64,000 nt of DNA, from NCBI GenBank assembly GCA_964511065.1, contig CAZEEG010000002.1:43468-107467 (forward strand). The letters are read 5' to 3'. The notes under the pieces are model-generated. The model had not been told where the DNA came from. It searched no databases and saw only the letters and a list, made by a program, of their open reading frames with translations. A program made the translations under genes and the position numbers. This DNA is from CALBRZ01 sp964511065 (lineage in GTDB: Bacteria > Planctomycetota > Planctomycetia > Pirellulales > S012-138). Shown here piece after piece: positions 26,498 through 34,727 of this stretch; the first letter of the stretch is position 1; every line of letters begins with the position of its first letter.

Positions 26498-29400
26498 ATG
26501 AAGATGAAGAACGTTGAAGACATCTATGCCCTCTCGTCCATGCAGCAGTTGATGCTGTGGCAGGCTCTCGCGCAATCGCGCGGGGAAGTCCTCGCCGAGC
26601 AGCTTACCTGCACCCTGGCAGGACCACTGAACCTGGAACGGTTTCGCGAGGCCTGGGAATTCGTAGTTGCCCGGCATCCGCTGCTGCGCACGGCGTTTCT
26701 CTCCCAAGGACTTAAGAAGCCGGTTCAGGTCGTCCGCCAGAAGGTGGAACTTCCGTGGAACGTGATCGACTTCCGCGAGCACGATGCGGAAACCTGCCAG
26801 CAGCAGTGGGAGACGCTCTGCCGCGAGGATCAACAGCAGGGGTTCGATGTTACCAAGGCCCCGCTCTTTCGCATCGTGCTGGCCCACACGGCGGACGATA
26901 CCTGGCGATTCCTCTGGAGTTGCCACCACCTGATCCTCGACGGGTGGTGCCTGCCGCTGGTGATGAAAGAAGTGTTCACCACCTACGCGGCCCTCGATGA
27001 AGGATCGCACCCGCCGCTGGAACCGGCGCGGCCGTTTCGCGATTACGTGGCCTGGCTGGGCCGGCAGGATCAAACCGCGGCCGACGAGCATTGGCAAGCG
27101 CTGCTGGAAGGCACGGCCGGCCCGCCGGCGCTGCCGTTTCCATCACCGGCGGCCCAACTCGATGCGGACGAAGACCGTTACGGCGAAGCCGAGGTTCGGC
27201 TCGATGCAGACGACGCTGCCCGGCTCCAGCAATTGGCCTCGCAGCACAAGCTGACGCTGGCCGCGATGGTCCAAGGGGTATGGTCGGTGATGCTCGCGAG
27301 ATACAGCGGGCAAGCTGATATTGTGTCGGGGGTGACCGTATCGGGCCGGCCCGCATCGCTGCCCGGGGTCGAAAGCATCGTGGGCCCGTTTACCAACAGC
27401 CTGCCAGTGCGTACGCACGTCAACCGCGACCATGCCTGCCTGCCGTGGCTCACGGCGCTGCACGCCCAACTGCTGGATGCCCAGAACTTCCAACATTCGG
27501 CAATGGATCAGATCCAAGCGGCGGCAGGGCTTGCCGCCGGCCAGCGGCTATTCGATACGCTGGTGGTCGTTGAGAACTATCCGCTTGATCCGCGGCTGAG
27601 CTTCCGTCCCGGCGGGGTCGAAATCCGCGACATTCGCGGAACCGCCTCGGCCGCCTTTCCCCTTACGCTGATTGCCATTCCCGGCGCGGAACTGACATTG
27701 CGGTTGCGCTACGACCGCCGGCGGTTCTCAACGTCCACGGGCGAGCGCATCTTGGGGCACGTCGCCGCCGCGCTGGCGCGCCTTTCGCATGGCATTCCGA
27801 AAACGGTGGGCGCGTTGTTCGTCATTCCGCAGGCCGAACAGGAACGGATCGACCAGCTCGCCCAAGTTCCGGCCGACGCGCCCTGCGGCCCGCCCGCCGC
27901 CGGGCACAGAGTCCACGTGGCCGACGCATGGGGGCCATCGCCCATTGAAATCCCGGGGCGTCTGTACCTGATATCCGCTGACCCAGGGAACAGCGAAAGC
28001 GCATCCCAGCGGGAACATACCCCGTGGCAGGCTCGCTGGCGGGTTATCGACAGCGACGGCGAAGAACAACCTGCGGATTCGCAGCCTGATGCGCCTTCCC
28101 AGCCTGAAGCAACCGCGCAACAGGGAATGCTCGAGTACCTGGGCCGCGATAGCGACCCGCTGGAGGTCGATATCTATCGGGTGGACCCGGCCGAGATGGC
28201 AGCGGTCCTGGCCGGGCATCGCCTGGTGGTCGATGCGGCCGTGGTTGCGCAAGTGAACCAGCACGGTGAGCGGCGGTTAGTGGCCTATGTCGTGACCGAC
28301 AAAGAATCGGCCACGGTGATCGATCCCGAGCAGCAAGCCACGCTGTTGCCGGAGCTTCGCAAGTATTTGAAGAAGCAGTTACCGCACCGTCCGTTGCCGG
28401 CCGTGATCAAGGCGCTCGATGCGATCCCGCGCACGGAGGATGGCGCCGTGGACATCGGCCAACTGCCGTCGCTTTCGCGACCCCGGCCGGAAAGTTGCGG
28501 CCCGCCAGTGCCGCCGCGATCGCGGCTGGAAGCCCGCCTGGTGGAAATCTGGTCGGACAGCTTGGGGATTCAACCGATCGGCGTGACCGATAACTTCCAA
28601 GACCTGGGAGGGACCTCGCTGGATGCGGTGGCCATGGTGGGCCGGATCGAAGAACAATTCGCGCGGAAGGTACCACTGGTTTCGCTGGTGCAGCACCCCA
28701 CCATTGAAAACCTGGCGCGCCTGCTCCGCCGCAGCGGCGACGACGCCGGGGAATCGTCGCTGGTTCCCATCCGCGCCACGGGCACGCGGCCGCCGCTGTT
28801 CTGCATCCATCCCGCCGGTGGCACCATTTACTGTTACCTGGCGTTGGCAAAGCACCTGCCAGACGAAATTCCCATCTATGGTTTGCAAGCGCGGGGGATC
28901 GACGGCGAAGCCGCACCGCACACCACGGTGATCGACATGGCCCGGTATTACGCCGATGCCATCCGTACCGTTCAGCCCGAGGGACCGTACCAGATTTGCG
29001 GCTGGTCTTCCGGCGGCATCATGACCTTTGAGGTCGCCCGGCAACTTGAAGCCCAGGGCCAGGAGTTATCGCTGGTGGCGCTGTTCGATGCCGGCATGCG
29101 CAAGCCCGGGCAGACGTTCGACGAGCGGGACTTCCTGCCGATGCTGCTGCTGCTCTTTCCGCACGAGGACGCGGAGTTCGTCGAGCAACTCCAGCGCAAA
29201 AGCGCGGAGGAGCAACTGGCGTATTTCCGCGACCGGGCCGAACTGGCCAAGGTGGTGATGCAAGACACTGAGCACAGCATCGCGCAGCATATCTTCGCCG
29301 TGTTCCAGGCCAACGTGAAAGCCATTGTGGAGTACGAAGCGCAGCCCTGCCGCAGCCGACTGACCGTGTTCCGCGCTGAAGAAAAGGCCACGCCCATGCA

Positions 29401-29566
29401 CGAAGACCCGGAGTTGGGCTGGGGCCCCTGGGCTGGCGGCGGCGTAGAAGTGATCGAGGTGCCCGGCAATCACGTGTCGATGTTCCGCGAGCCGACCATT
29501 CTCACCGTCGCCGAGCACCTGGAACGCCTGCTGATGCAGGATCAACCGGCGCCTTCGACCGCGTGA
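26498..29566 (+). CDS. NRPS termination module: C, vestigial A, T, thioesterase
   Basis: A 1022-residue protein starting six bases after the previous stop, with AGGGGA before the ATG, so translationally coupled. C domain about 8-440, with HHLILDGW (first His 142-143). Residues about 455-670 keep only the C-terminal part of an A domain: IPGRLYLIS (end of A6), GMLEYLGRDSDPLEVDIYRVDPAEM (A7/A8-like) and IPRTEDGAVDIGQLP (A10-like with Ala for the catalytic Lys). The nucleotide-binding core A1-A5 is absent. T domain: Ser707 in LGGTSLD. Type I thioesterase about 765-1015: PLFCIHPAGG, GWSSGG (Ser837), LFDAG (Asp864) and PGNHVSMF (His992), a full triad. It should condense a residue loaded in trans and release the product by hydrolysis or cyclisation. 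Confidence 0.92.
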   Translation: MKMKNVEDIYALSSMQQLMLWQALAQSRGEVLAEQLTCTLAGPLNLERFREAWEFVVARHPLLRTAFLSQGLKKPVQVVRQKVELPWNVIDFREHDAETCQQQWETLCREDQQQGFDVTKAPLFRIVLAHTADDTWRFLWSCHHLILDGWCLPLVMKEVFTTYAALDEGSHPPLEPARPFRDYVAWLGRQDQTAADEHWQALLEGTAGPPALPFPSPAAQLDADEDRYGEAEVRLDADDAARLQQLASQHKLTLAAMVQGVWSVMLARYSGQADIVSGVTVSGRPASLPGVESIVGPFTNSLPVRTHVNRDHACLPWLTALHAQLLDAQNFQHSAMDQIQAAAGLAAGQRLFDTLVVVENYPLDPRLSFRPGGVEIRDIRGTASAAFPLTLIAIPGAELTLRLRYDRRRFSTSTGERILGHVAAALARLSHGIPKTVGALFVIPQAEQERIDQLAQVPADAPCGPPAAGHRVHVADAWGPSPIEIPGRLYLISADPGNSESASQREHTPWQARWRVIDSDGEEQPADSQPDAPSQPEATAQQGMLEYLGRDSDPLEVDIYRVDPAEMAAVLAGHRLVVDAAVVAQVNQHGERRLVAYVVTDKESATVIDPEQQATLLPELRKYLKKQLPHRPLPAVIKALDAIPRTEDGAVDIGQLPSLSRPRPESCGPPVPPRSRLEARLVEIWSDSLGIQPIGVTDNFQDLGGTSLDAVAMVGRIEEQFARKVPLVSLVQHPTIENLARLLRRSGDDAGESSLVPIRATGTRPPLFCIHPAGGTIYCYLALAKHLPDEIPIYGLQARGIDGEAAPHTTVIDMARYYADAIRTVQPEGPYQICGWSSGGIMTFEVARQLEAQGQELSLVALFDAGMRKPGQTFDERDFLPMLLLLFPHEDAEFVEQLQRKSAEEQLAYFRDRAELAKVVMQDTEHSIAQHIFAVFQANVKAIVEYEAQPCRSRLTVFRAEEKATPMHEDPELGWGPWAGGGVEVIEVPGNHVSMFREPTILTVAEHLERLLMQDQPAPSTA

Positions 29567-30007
29567 CAGCAAACGCTTGGCGGGAATGTCGGGCTGCCGT
29601 CGCGTTGGCACAACGTGCTGACGTTACCACGTGCTGAAGCGCCGCCGACGCGCGCGCTCATGGCTGTGAAGTTCGCAGTCGGTCCCGGCTTGCACTGTAG
29701 TGGCGCTGTAGCCATTGAGCCCAGCAGCCAACAAGGCGCATGCCAGTTGGCTATTGCAATAATTTGTTCTCTTGATAGGCTGCTAAGCAACGGACGGACA
29801 TGGCCGCGTTGGTTTGCCACAAGCAATCCCACGCGGCCGATTTTTTTTGCGCTGAGCGAATCGCAATGCGCATTGCGGCAGCGAGCGTTTCGCAGCCGCA
29901 TGTGCGCCGCTGCTGCGCACCCCGACCGGGGACGTCTTGAAGGTGCACTTCTTGATGCGCAGCCGCTCAAACCATTACGCACCTTCTCAGCGCGCGACCG
30001 CAGTGCG
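29567..30007. other. Convergent intergenic region after the assembly-line operon
   Basis: No gene recognised between the thioesterase stop and the lysA stop. It holds the terminator at 29802-29848. Confidence 0.5.
29802..29848 (+). terminator. Rho-independent terminator downstream of the NRPS operon
   Basis: GGCCGCGT (29802-29809) pairs with ACGCGGCC (29831-29838), followed by GA and eight T (29841-29848). The T run is on the plus strand, so it ends rightward transcripts, 235 bases after the NRPS stop codon. Confidence 0.8.
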
Positions 30008-31291
30008 CTATTCGCCGGGCAGCAAGTGCTCGCCACGGATCAAGTCGGCGAACGTCTGCCGCTCGCGGATCAGGTGCGGGGCGCCGCTGGGGTCAATCAT
30101 CACCTCGGCCGGCAGCGGTTTGCTGTTGTAGTTGGAAGCCATCACAAAGCCGTAGGCTCCCGCGCACTCCAGAATCAGCAGGTCGCCGACTTCGGCTTCC
30201 GGCAAGCGGCGCGTGCAGACAAAGCCGCCTTCCTCTTGGGTGAAGATGTCGCCCGACTCGCACAGCGGGCCGCCCACCACTACGTCGCGCTCGGGCCGGG
30301 CCCGATCGGGATCGCCCAGCGGGCAGACCGACATCGGGTGATACGCGCCGTACAGGATCGGCCGGGCCAGATTATTGAAGCCGGCATCAAGCAGGTAGAA
30401 CGTGTTGCTGCCCATCTGCTTCACGGCGCGAACCTCGGCCACAAGGCAACCGCTCTCGGCAACCAGGTACCGGCCTGGTTCAATCTCCAGTCGCACGTCA
30501 TGGCCGAACGCCTTGGCCAGCCGCTGCCGGGTTTGATCCCAAAGCTGGTAGTAGGCGTCGAGATCGACATACTGATCGCCCTCGCGATAGGGCGTAGGCA
30601 AGCCGCCGCCGGCACTGATGGTGTCGATGGAATCGCCCACCTTCAGGGCCTGCTCTTCCATCGCCCCGCACACCTGGGCCAGGTGCTCCAGGTCAGTGCC
30701 GCTGCCGATGTGCATATGTAGGCCGGTGATAGTGTGGCCCCACCGCCTGGCCCGGGCCAAGCAGTCAGCGAGGTCGGCGTGCCAGATGCCGTGCTTGGAG
30801 CTTTCGCCGCCCGTGTTGGTCTTGCGGCTGTGACCGTGGCCGAACCCTGGGTTGATCCTCAGCGTGATGGACCGCCCGCCTGCCCGCTCGCCCAGTTGGT
30901 CGAGCATCTGGGGCGAACCACAATTCACGTGGATCCCCAGTTTGGCGACAATCTCCAGCGCTTCGCGGTCGAAGATATCGGCCGTGTAGACGATCGGAGT
31001 TGGCGTACCTTGTGGCTCGTACCCCGCGGCCAGGGCCCGGTCGATCTCGCCTGCGCTCACGGCGTCGACCAGCGCTCCCTGGCGGCGAATAAAGTCTACC
31101 ACGGCCAGGTTCGAGTTCGCCTTTTGCGCATAGCGGACTACGTCGAATGCCTTGAGGTCGGCCACCCGCTGGGCGATCAGCGAAGCATCGTAAACGTAGG
31201 TCGGCGTACCGAATCGATCGACCAGGTCAGCAACCGGAATCCCGGCAATCTCACGGCGAAGCGTCTGGAAAGGGGCGCGGGCAGTGGGCAT
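30008..31291 (-). CDS. lysA: Diaminopimelate decarboxylase
   Basis: A 427-residue PLP enzyme of fold type III that converts meso-diaminopimelate to lysine and CO2, the last step of lysine synthesis. Motifs: the PLP lysine in RYAQKANSN (around residue 60), HMHIGSG, the phosphate-binding SAGGGLPTPY, EPGRYLVAESG, and the substrate Cys/Glu motif GGPLCESGDIF. YGFVMASNYNS near the C terminus is also typical. The ATG at 31291 is preferred over a TTG at 31321. Ornithine/arginine decarboxylases of this fold differ at the CESGD region, so the assignment is strong. A structured-RNA candidate and terminator lie upstream on the same strand. Confidence 0.93.
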   Translation of the reverse strand: MPTARAPFQTLRREIAGIPVADLVDRFGTPTYVYDASLIAQRVADLKAFDVVRYAQKANSNLAVVDFIRRQGALVDAVSAGEIDRALAAGYEPQGTPTPIVYTADIFDREALEIVAKLGIHVNCGSPQMLDQLGERAGGRSITLRINPGFGHGHSRKTNTGGESSKHGIWHADLADCLARARRWGHTITGLHMHIGSGTDLEHLAQVCGAMEEQALKVGDSIDTISAGGGLPTPYREGDQYVDLDAYYQLWDQTRQRLAKAFGHDVRLEIEPGRYLVAESGCLVAEVRAVKQMGSNTFYLLDAGFNNLARPILYGAYHPMSVCPLGDPDRARPERDVVVGGPLCESGDIFTQEEGGFVCTRRLPEAEVGDLLILECAGAYGFVMASNYNSKPLPAEVMIDPSGAPHLIRERQTFADLIRGEHLLPGE

Positions 31292-31612
31292 AAATCCAAG
31301 ACTCGCTGATGGGTTGGACAAGCGGGGAGGATGTAGCGGCGGACAACACGCCAGCCACCCCTATGGTGGGCGCACGTCCGCACGGTCTGCAAGCGGTCTA
31401 CGATAGCATAGCGGCCGCGCCAAGCCAGGGGGGCGAGCAGCGATTGAGCCCCTCAGAGAGTACGGCGGCATGGCAATTTCCAGTTTCCGCGCGGGGGGAA
31501 GCCCTCTGCGGCGGCCATACCCGAAGGTATTCCAAGCGCAGGGTCTGGGGGAGATGCGGAAGCGGCGGGCAAGCAGAGAACGGCTTGTGCCTGCGCCACG
31601 AGCGGCGCGCAT
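31292..31612. other. Leader region between the RNA candidate and lysA
   Basis: About 320 bases between the minus-strand terminator at 31613 and the lysA start. No gene and no clear promoter were recognised. Confidence 0.4.
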
Positions 31613-31658
31613 AAAAAAAGATCCGTCGAGTGACTGTTGGGCATCGTCGCTCGACGGA
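31613..31658 (-). terminator. Intrinsic terminator with no upstream protein gene
   Basis: On the minus strand, TCCGTCGAG (31658-31650) pairs perfectly with CTCGACGGA (31630-31622), followed by TC and seven T (31619-31613). No coding sequence precedes it on that strand. Confidence 0.8.
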
Positions 31659-31745
31659 CCCACACCGCGGGTAAAGCGCCCAACGCTCCATGCGGTGTCC
31701 CTGTCGCGACAAGGGAGGCGGAGCAACCACAGCCGTTGCCACGAC
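31613..31745 (-). ncRNA. Candidate structured small RNA with intrinsic terminator
   Basis: Read leftward, the region has four successive hairpins: GCAAC/GTTGC (31723-31739), CCC-TGT/ACA-GGG around a CGCG loop (31699-31715), ACACCGC/GCGGTGT (arms 31692-31698 and 31662-31668) with inner AGCG/CGCT, and a terminator stem. A TATGGT at 31752-31757 could be a -10 box that puts the 5' end near 31745, giving about 133 nucleotides; the -35 is weak. No protein frame on this strand fits the interval. It could be an independent small RNA or an attenuated lysA leader. The family is not recognised, and it does not show the conserved cores of SRP RNA, tmRNA or RNase P RNA. Confidence 0.5.
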
Positions 31746-31964
31746 ACTAAAACCATAGCTCACAATCGGGCACCAAAGGAAAAATCCTGGGCGGGAAATT
31801 ACGGGGCGCTGCGCGATCGCCGCGCGTTGGCGGGCAGGTTTTCCGCGGCCTGCCGCTTGCAACCGCGGCGGCTTTCAACGAAGAATGGGGAACTTCACGG
31901 TGGAGTCCTCCGCCAAGGTTCATCCACCAAGGTTCACACGCTGCTTGTTTCTGGGGAGTGGTTC

Positions 31965-32360
31965 ATGCTCGCGCAATGGTTGATCGGTCTGCTCGCTGGC
32001 ACGATGGTTTTGGCGATGGTGCATTCGGCCGGGGCCGCCGAACCGCAACTGGCCCACATCGTTTACTTCAAGCTCAAGGACAGTTCCGACACCGCCAAGC
32101 AAAAGCTGGTCGCAGCCTGTCATAAGTACCTCTCGGGCCACGAGGGCACCGTGTACTTCTCCGCCGGTACCCTAGTGCCGGACCTCGATCGCGAAGTGAA
32201 CCAGCGTGACTGGGACGTCGCCTTGCACCTGGTGTTCAAGAACCGCGCCGCGCACGACGCTTACCAGGTTCACCCTCGCCACAAGCAGTTCATCGAAGAA
32301 AACCGCGAGAACTGGGAAAAGGTGAAGGTGTACGACTCCTACGTGAGCGATGGTAAGTAG
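31965..32360 (+). CDS. Exported Dabb-domain protein
   Basis: A 131-residue protein with signal peptide MLAQWLIGLLAGTMVLAMVHSAGA followed directly by a Dabb domain: LAHIVYFKLKDSSDTAKQKLV, LVPDLDREVNQRDWDVALHLVF, HPRHKQFIEENRENWEKVKVYDSYV. GGGGAG precedes the ATG by seven bases. The fold is a ferredoxin-like dimer; the function in the periplasm or at the surface is unknown. It is a distant paralogue of the protein at 11309-11746 and lacks that protein's linker. The CCAAGGTTCA motif occurs twice at 31912-31936 just upstream of the start. Confidence 0.88.
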   Translation: MLAQWLIGLLAGTMVLAMVHSAGAAEPQLAHIVYFKLKDSSDTAKQKLVAACHKYLSGHEGTVYFSAGTLVPDLDREVNQRDWDVALHLVFKNRAAHDAYQVHPRHKQFIEENRENWEKVKVYDSYVSDGK

Positions 32361-32509
32361 CGTGCGTCAGGGCGACGTGTTCGCCCTCTGGGGCCGCGCA
32401 GCATGGCCGTGGCTTGCAGCGCTGCCCACCCGGTGTGCGCCACGCTGTCGCCGGCGCAAGCCGCGCCCTGGTTCTGATGATTTCCGCTTCGCTTGCAAGG
32501 TCTGCTGCC

Positions 32510-33742
32510 ATGGTCTGCCGCCTGTTGCTTTCCCGTCGGGATCGATGCTCCTTAGCCGCCTGGCCGATGATGGTGGCCCTGCTGGTTGCCGGGCAGCGGA
32601 CAGCCTTGGGCGAAGCGCCCAAGCTGGCGGTCCATATCGACTTCCCCGGTGGCTCGGCCGTGGTGGAAGACATCGACCAGGAGGCCAGGAAAATCAAGAT
32701 CCTGCCCAGCGATCATCCTCAGCGGGGCTGGCGCTGCTGGTGGTATATCCACATCACGGGCATCGAGCCGGGCGAAACCATCACGCTTGATGTCGGCGGC
32801 GGCGTTTGGGCCACGCCCGATCAGGCCACGTTCAGCACCGATGGCAAGCACTGGCGTCACACCGCACCGGGCAAGCGATCTGAGCGGCGGATTGTGTTCC
32901 AGCAGAAGATCGATGCCAAGGAAGCCTGGTTTGCATGGGGGCCGCCCTTTGTACCCGAGGATGCCAGGCGGTTGGTCGAACAAGCGGCCGCGCGGTGCGA
33001 AGGGGCAGAAGCGTTCAATCTCTGCCAGACCCGCGGCGGCCGGGAAACCCCGGCCCTGAAACTGTCGCCTCCCGACGGCAAGAAACCCAGGTTTGGGGTG
33101 TGGATTCAGGCGCGTCAGCACGCTTGGGAGTCGGGCTCGAGTTGGGTGTGCGAAGGCGTGACCCAGTGGATCACTTCCGACGATGCCCTGGCGCGAAAGC
33201 TGCGCGACCAGGCGTTGATCGTGATTGTGCCGGTGATGGACATCGACAACGTCGCCATCGGTGCCGGCGGCAAGAACCAGCAGCCCCAGGACCATAATCG
33301 CGATTGGACGGACACGCCGCATTGGCGGGCCGTAGCCGCGGCACAACAGGCCATCACGCAGATGGACCAGAACAAGACGTTCGATATTTTCATCGACCTG
33401 CACAACCCGGGCGCGAACGACCGCGAACCGTTCTTCTTTGCGGCTCCCAAAGAACTGCTGAAGCCCGTTGGGCAGGAAAACCTTGACCGATTCGTGGCCA
33501 TCGCCAAGGAGCAGATGCAGGGACCGTTGGCGTTCCGAGGGCGCGTGCGCGAAACCGGTGCAAACTACGACCGGGCCTGGCAGACGATCAGCAAGAATTG
33601 GGTAGCCCTGCACACCCGGCCGCACGTGGTGGCGCTGACCTTAGAAACCTCGTGGAACACGCCCGATAGCACCACGGAAGGCTACCAGGGTATCGGGCAG
33701 GGCCTTGCCCGCACCATTGCCGAATTTCTGCTGAAGCCGTAA
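32510..33742 (+). CDS. Exported M14-type zinc carboxypeptidase
   Basis: About 410 residues. After an N-terminal export signal (LAAWPMMVALLVAGQRTALG) comes a beta-sandwich region of about 110 residues (HIDFPGGSAVVEDI to the repeated Trp-rich strands), as in cytosolic-carboxypeptidase/AGBL-like M14 enzymes, then the peptidase: ARQHAWESGSSW gives zinc ligands His and Glu, HNRDW and DLHNPG give the third ligand His region, and TLETSWN near the C terminus supplies the catalytic Glu. It should trim C-terminal residues from peptides outside the cytoplasm. The start is uncertain: AAGG nine bases before ATG 32510 favours it; ATGs at 32477 and 32567 are alternatives. Confidence 0.85.
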   Translation: MVCRLLLSRRDRCSLAAWPMMVALLVAGQRTALGEAPKLAVHIDFPGGSAVVEDIDQEARKIKILPSDHPQRGWRCWWYIHITGIEPGETITLDVGGGVWATPDQATFSTDGKHWRHTAPGKRSERRIVFQQKIDAKEAWFAWGPPFVPEDARRLVEQAAARCEGAEAFNLCQTRGGRETPALKLSPPDGKKPRFGVWIQARQHAWESGSSWVCEGVTQWITSDDALARKLRDQALIVIVPVMDIDNVAIGAGGKNQQPQDHNRDWTDTPHWRAVAAAQQAITQMDQNKTFDIFIDLHNPGANDREPFFFAAPKELLKPVGQENLDRFVAIAKEQMQGPLAFRGRVRETGANYDRAWQTISKNWVALHTRPHVVALTLETSWNTPDSTTEGYQGIGQGLARTIAEFLLKP

Positions 33743-33870
33743 GCCGCGGCGTCGGGCGGAGCCCCCAGTCGCCCCTGCATGCGCATTTCTCCAGGGCATC
33801 CAATCACCCCCATACACCTCATCTTGTCGGCTTGTGGCATTTTTTTCGTCACCTGCCCGGGCAAGTTCCA

Positions 33871-33903
33871 TTCGTAAGCCCCTGTACACAGGATTCTTAC
33901 GAA
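33871..33903. promoter_or_regulatory. Inverted repeat upstream of imuA
   Basis: TTCGTAAG (33871-33878) and CTTACGAA (33896-33903) are perfect inverted copies and enclose the near-palindrome CCTGTACACAGG (33881-33892). The TGTACAC core recurs in the palindrome at 33949-33970. Confidence 0.55.
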
Positions 33904-33932
33904 AAATCCCCTCTTTGGCCGCAAGGGCAATT

Positions 33933-33970
33933 CGTATTGACACCAATACGATACATGTGTACACGTATCG
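33933..33970. promoter_or_regulatory. Overlapping operator-like palindromes over the imuA promoter
   Basis: CGTATTG, ACAC, CAATACG (33933-33950) is a perfect dyad. It overlaps a 22-base near-palindrome at 33949-33970 with arms CGATAC and GTATCG and only two of eleven pairs mismatched. A repressor bound here would cover the promoter, as LexA does at SOS genes; the binding protein is not known from sequence. Confidence 0.6.
33937..33965 (+). promoter_or_regulatory. imuA promoter
   Basis: Consensus -35 TTGACA (33937-33942), 17-base spacer, -10-like TACACG (33960-33965). The start of transcription would fall near 33972, leaving a leader of less than ten bases before the imuA ATG, which has no Shine-Dalgarno sequence. 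Confidence 0.55.
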
Positions 33971-33980
33971 CGGTGCTAGC

Positions 33981-34727
33981 ATGGTCGAATTGCCCCAACC
34001 CACCAGCCGTGAAGTGATCCTGGCCCGTCTCCGCGAGGCGATGGCTCAGGGGCCCGCTTGCCCGGCCGAAATGGTTTCCTCTGGCTGCCCGGACCTGGAC
34101 GCGATCTTGCCCGGTGGCGGGTTTCGCCGCGGAACCTTGGTGGAATGGCTGGGTGAACCCGGCGCCGGGGCGGGCGTGCTGGCCTTGCAGGCCGCGGTCG
34201 CCGCCTGCGGTCGTGAAGGCACTTTGCTGGTAGCCGATGGCGATGGGACCCACACCCGCCACAGCCCACCGGCGGAACGGTTTTATCCGCCAGCGGCAGT
34301 GGCGGCCGGCCTGGACGCGCGGCAGTTGATCGTGGTTCGCCCGGCCGGCGCGGTGGACTACGCCTGGGCGTTGGACCAGGCCATGCGGTGCCCGGCCCTC
34401 TCGGCCGTGCTGGCTTGGCCGCGGAAGATTTCGCCCACCGCCTTCCGCCGGTTGCAGTTGGCTGCCGAAGGCTCGGGCGTGTTGGGGTTGTTGGTGCGTC
34501 CGGCCGCGGCGCAGCAGACACCATCCTGGGCCGATATTCGCCTGCTGGTGCATCCGCTGGCCCAGCACGATCCGTCTGCCGGCCGCCGCCTGAAGTTGGA
34601 ACTGGTCCGCTGCCGGGGCGCGGCCCACCACCAAAGTATCGTTTTGGAGTCCGAACATGCGACGGGTACTTTGCGCATGGTTGCAGGAAACCAGCAGTCG
34701 CCCTCAGTCTTCCGCAGAGCGAAGTAA
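33981..34727 (+). CDS. imuA: ImuA (SulA/RecA-like translesion synthesis accessory protein)
   Basis: A 248-residue protein of the ImuA family, which works with ImuB and DnaE2 in damage-induced mutagenesis. The opening SSGCPDLDAILPGGGFRRGTLVEW and the middle PRKISPTAFRRLQLAAEGSGVLGLLVRP, LKLELVRCRG are typical. It has a RecA-like core, but the P-loop position reads GEPGAGAGVL, so the Walker A Lys is missing and ATP hydrolysis is unlikely. The ATG at 33981 lies just after the promoter palindromes; residues encoded further upstream are not protein-like. Its 3' end overlaps imuB by 71 bases. No dnaE2 gene lies in this window. Confidence 0.85.
   Translation: MVELPQPTSREVILARLREAMAQGPACPAEMVSSGCPDLDAILPGGGFRRGTLVEWLGEPGAGAGVLALQAAVAACGREGTLLVADGDGTHTRHSPPAERFYPPAAVAAGLDARQLIVVRPAGAVDYAWALDQAMRCPALSAVLAWPRKISPTAFRRLQLAAEGSGVLGLLVRPAAAQQTPSWADIRLLVHPLAQHDPSAGRRLKLELVRCRGAAHHQSIVLESEHATGTLRMVAGNQQSPSVFRRAK

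Noticed and set aside
25202..27097. 631-codon minus-strand frame spanning the junction of two NRPS genes
   Set aside because: It crosses two coding sequences in antisense and has shadow-like composition with no recognisable domains.
31613..31964. Lysine riboswitch upstream of lysA
   Set aside because: The conserved lysine-aptamer core could not be found and the terminator lies 320 bases before the start codon, too far for the usual arrangement. Left as an unassigned structured RNA.
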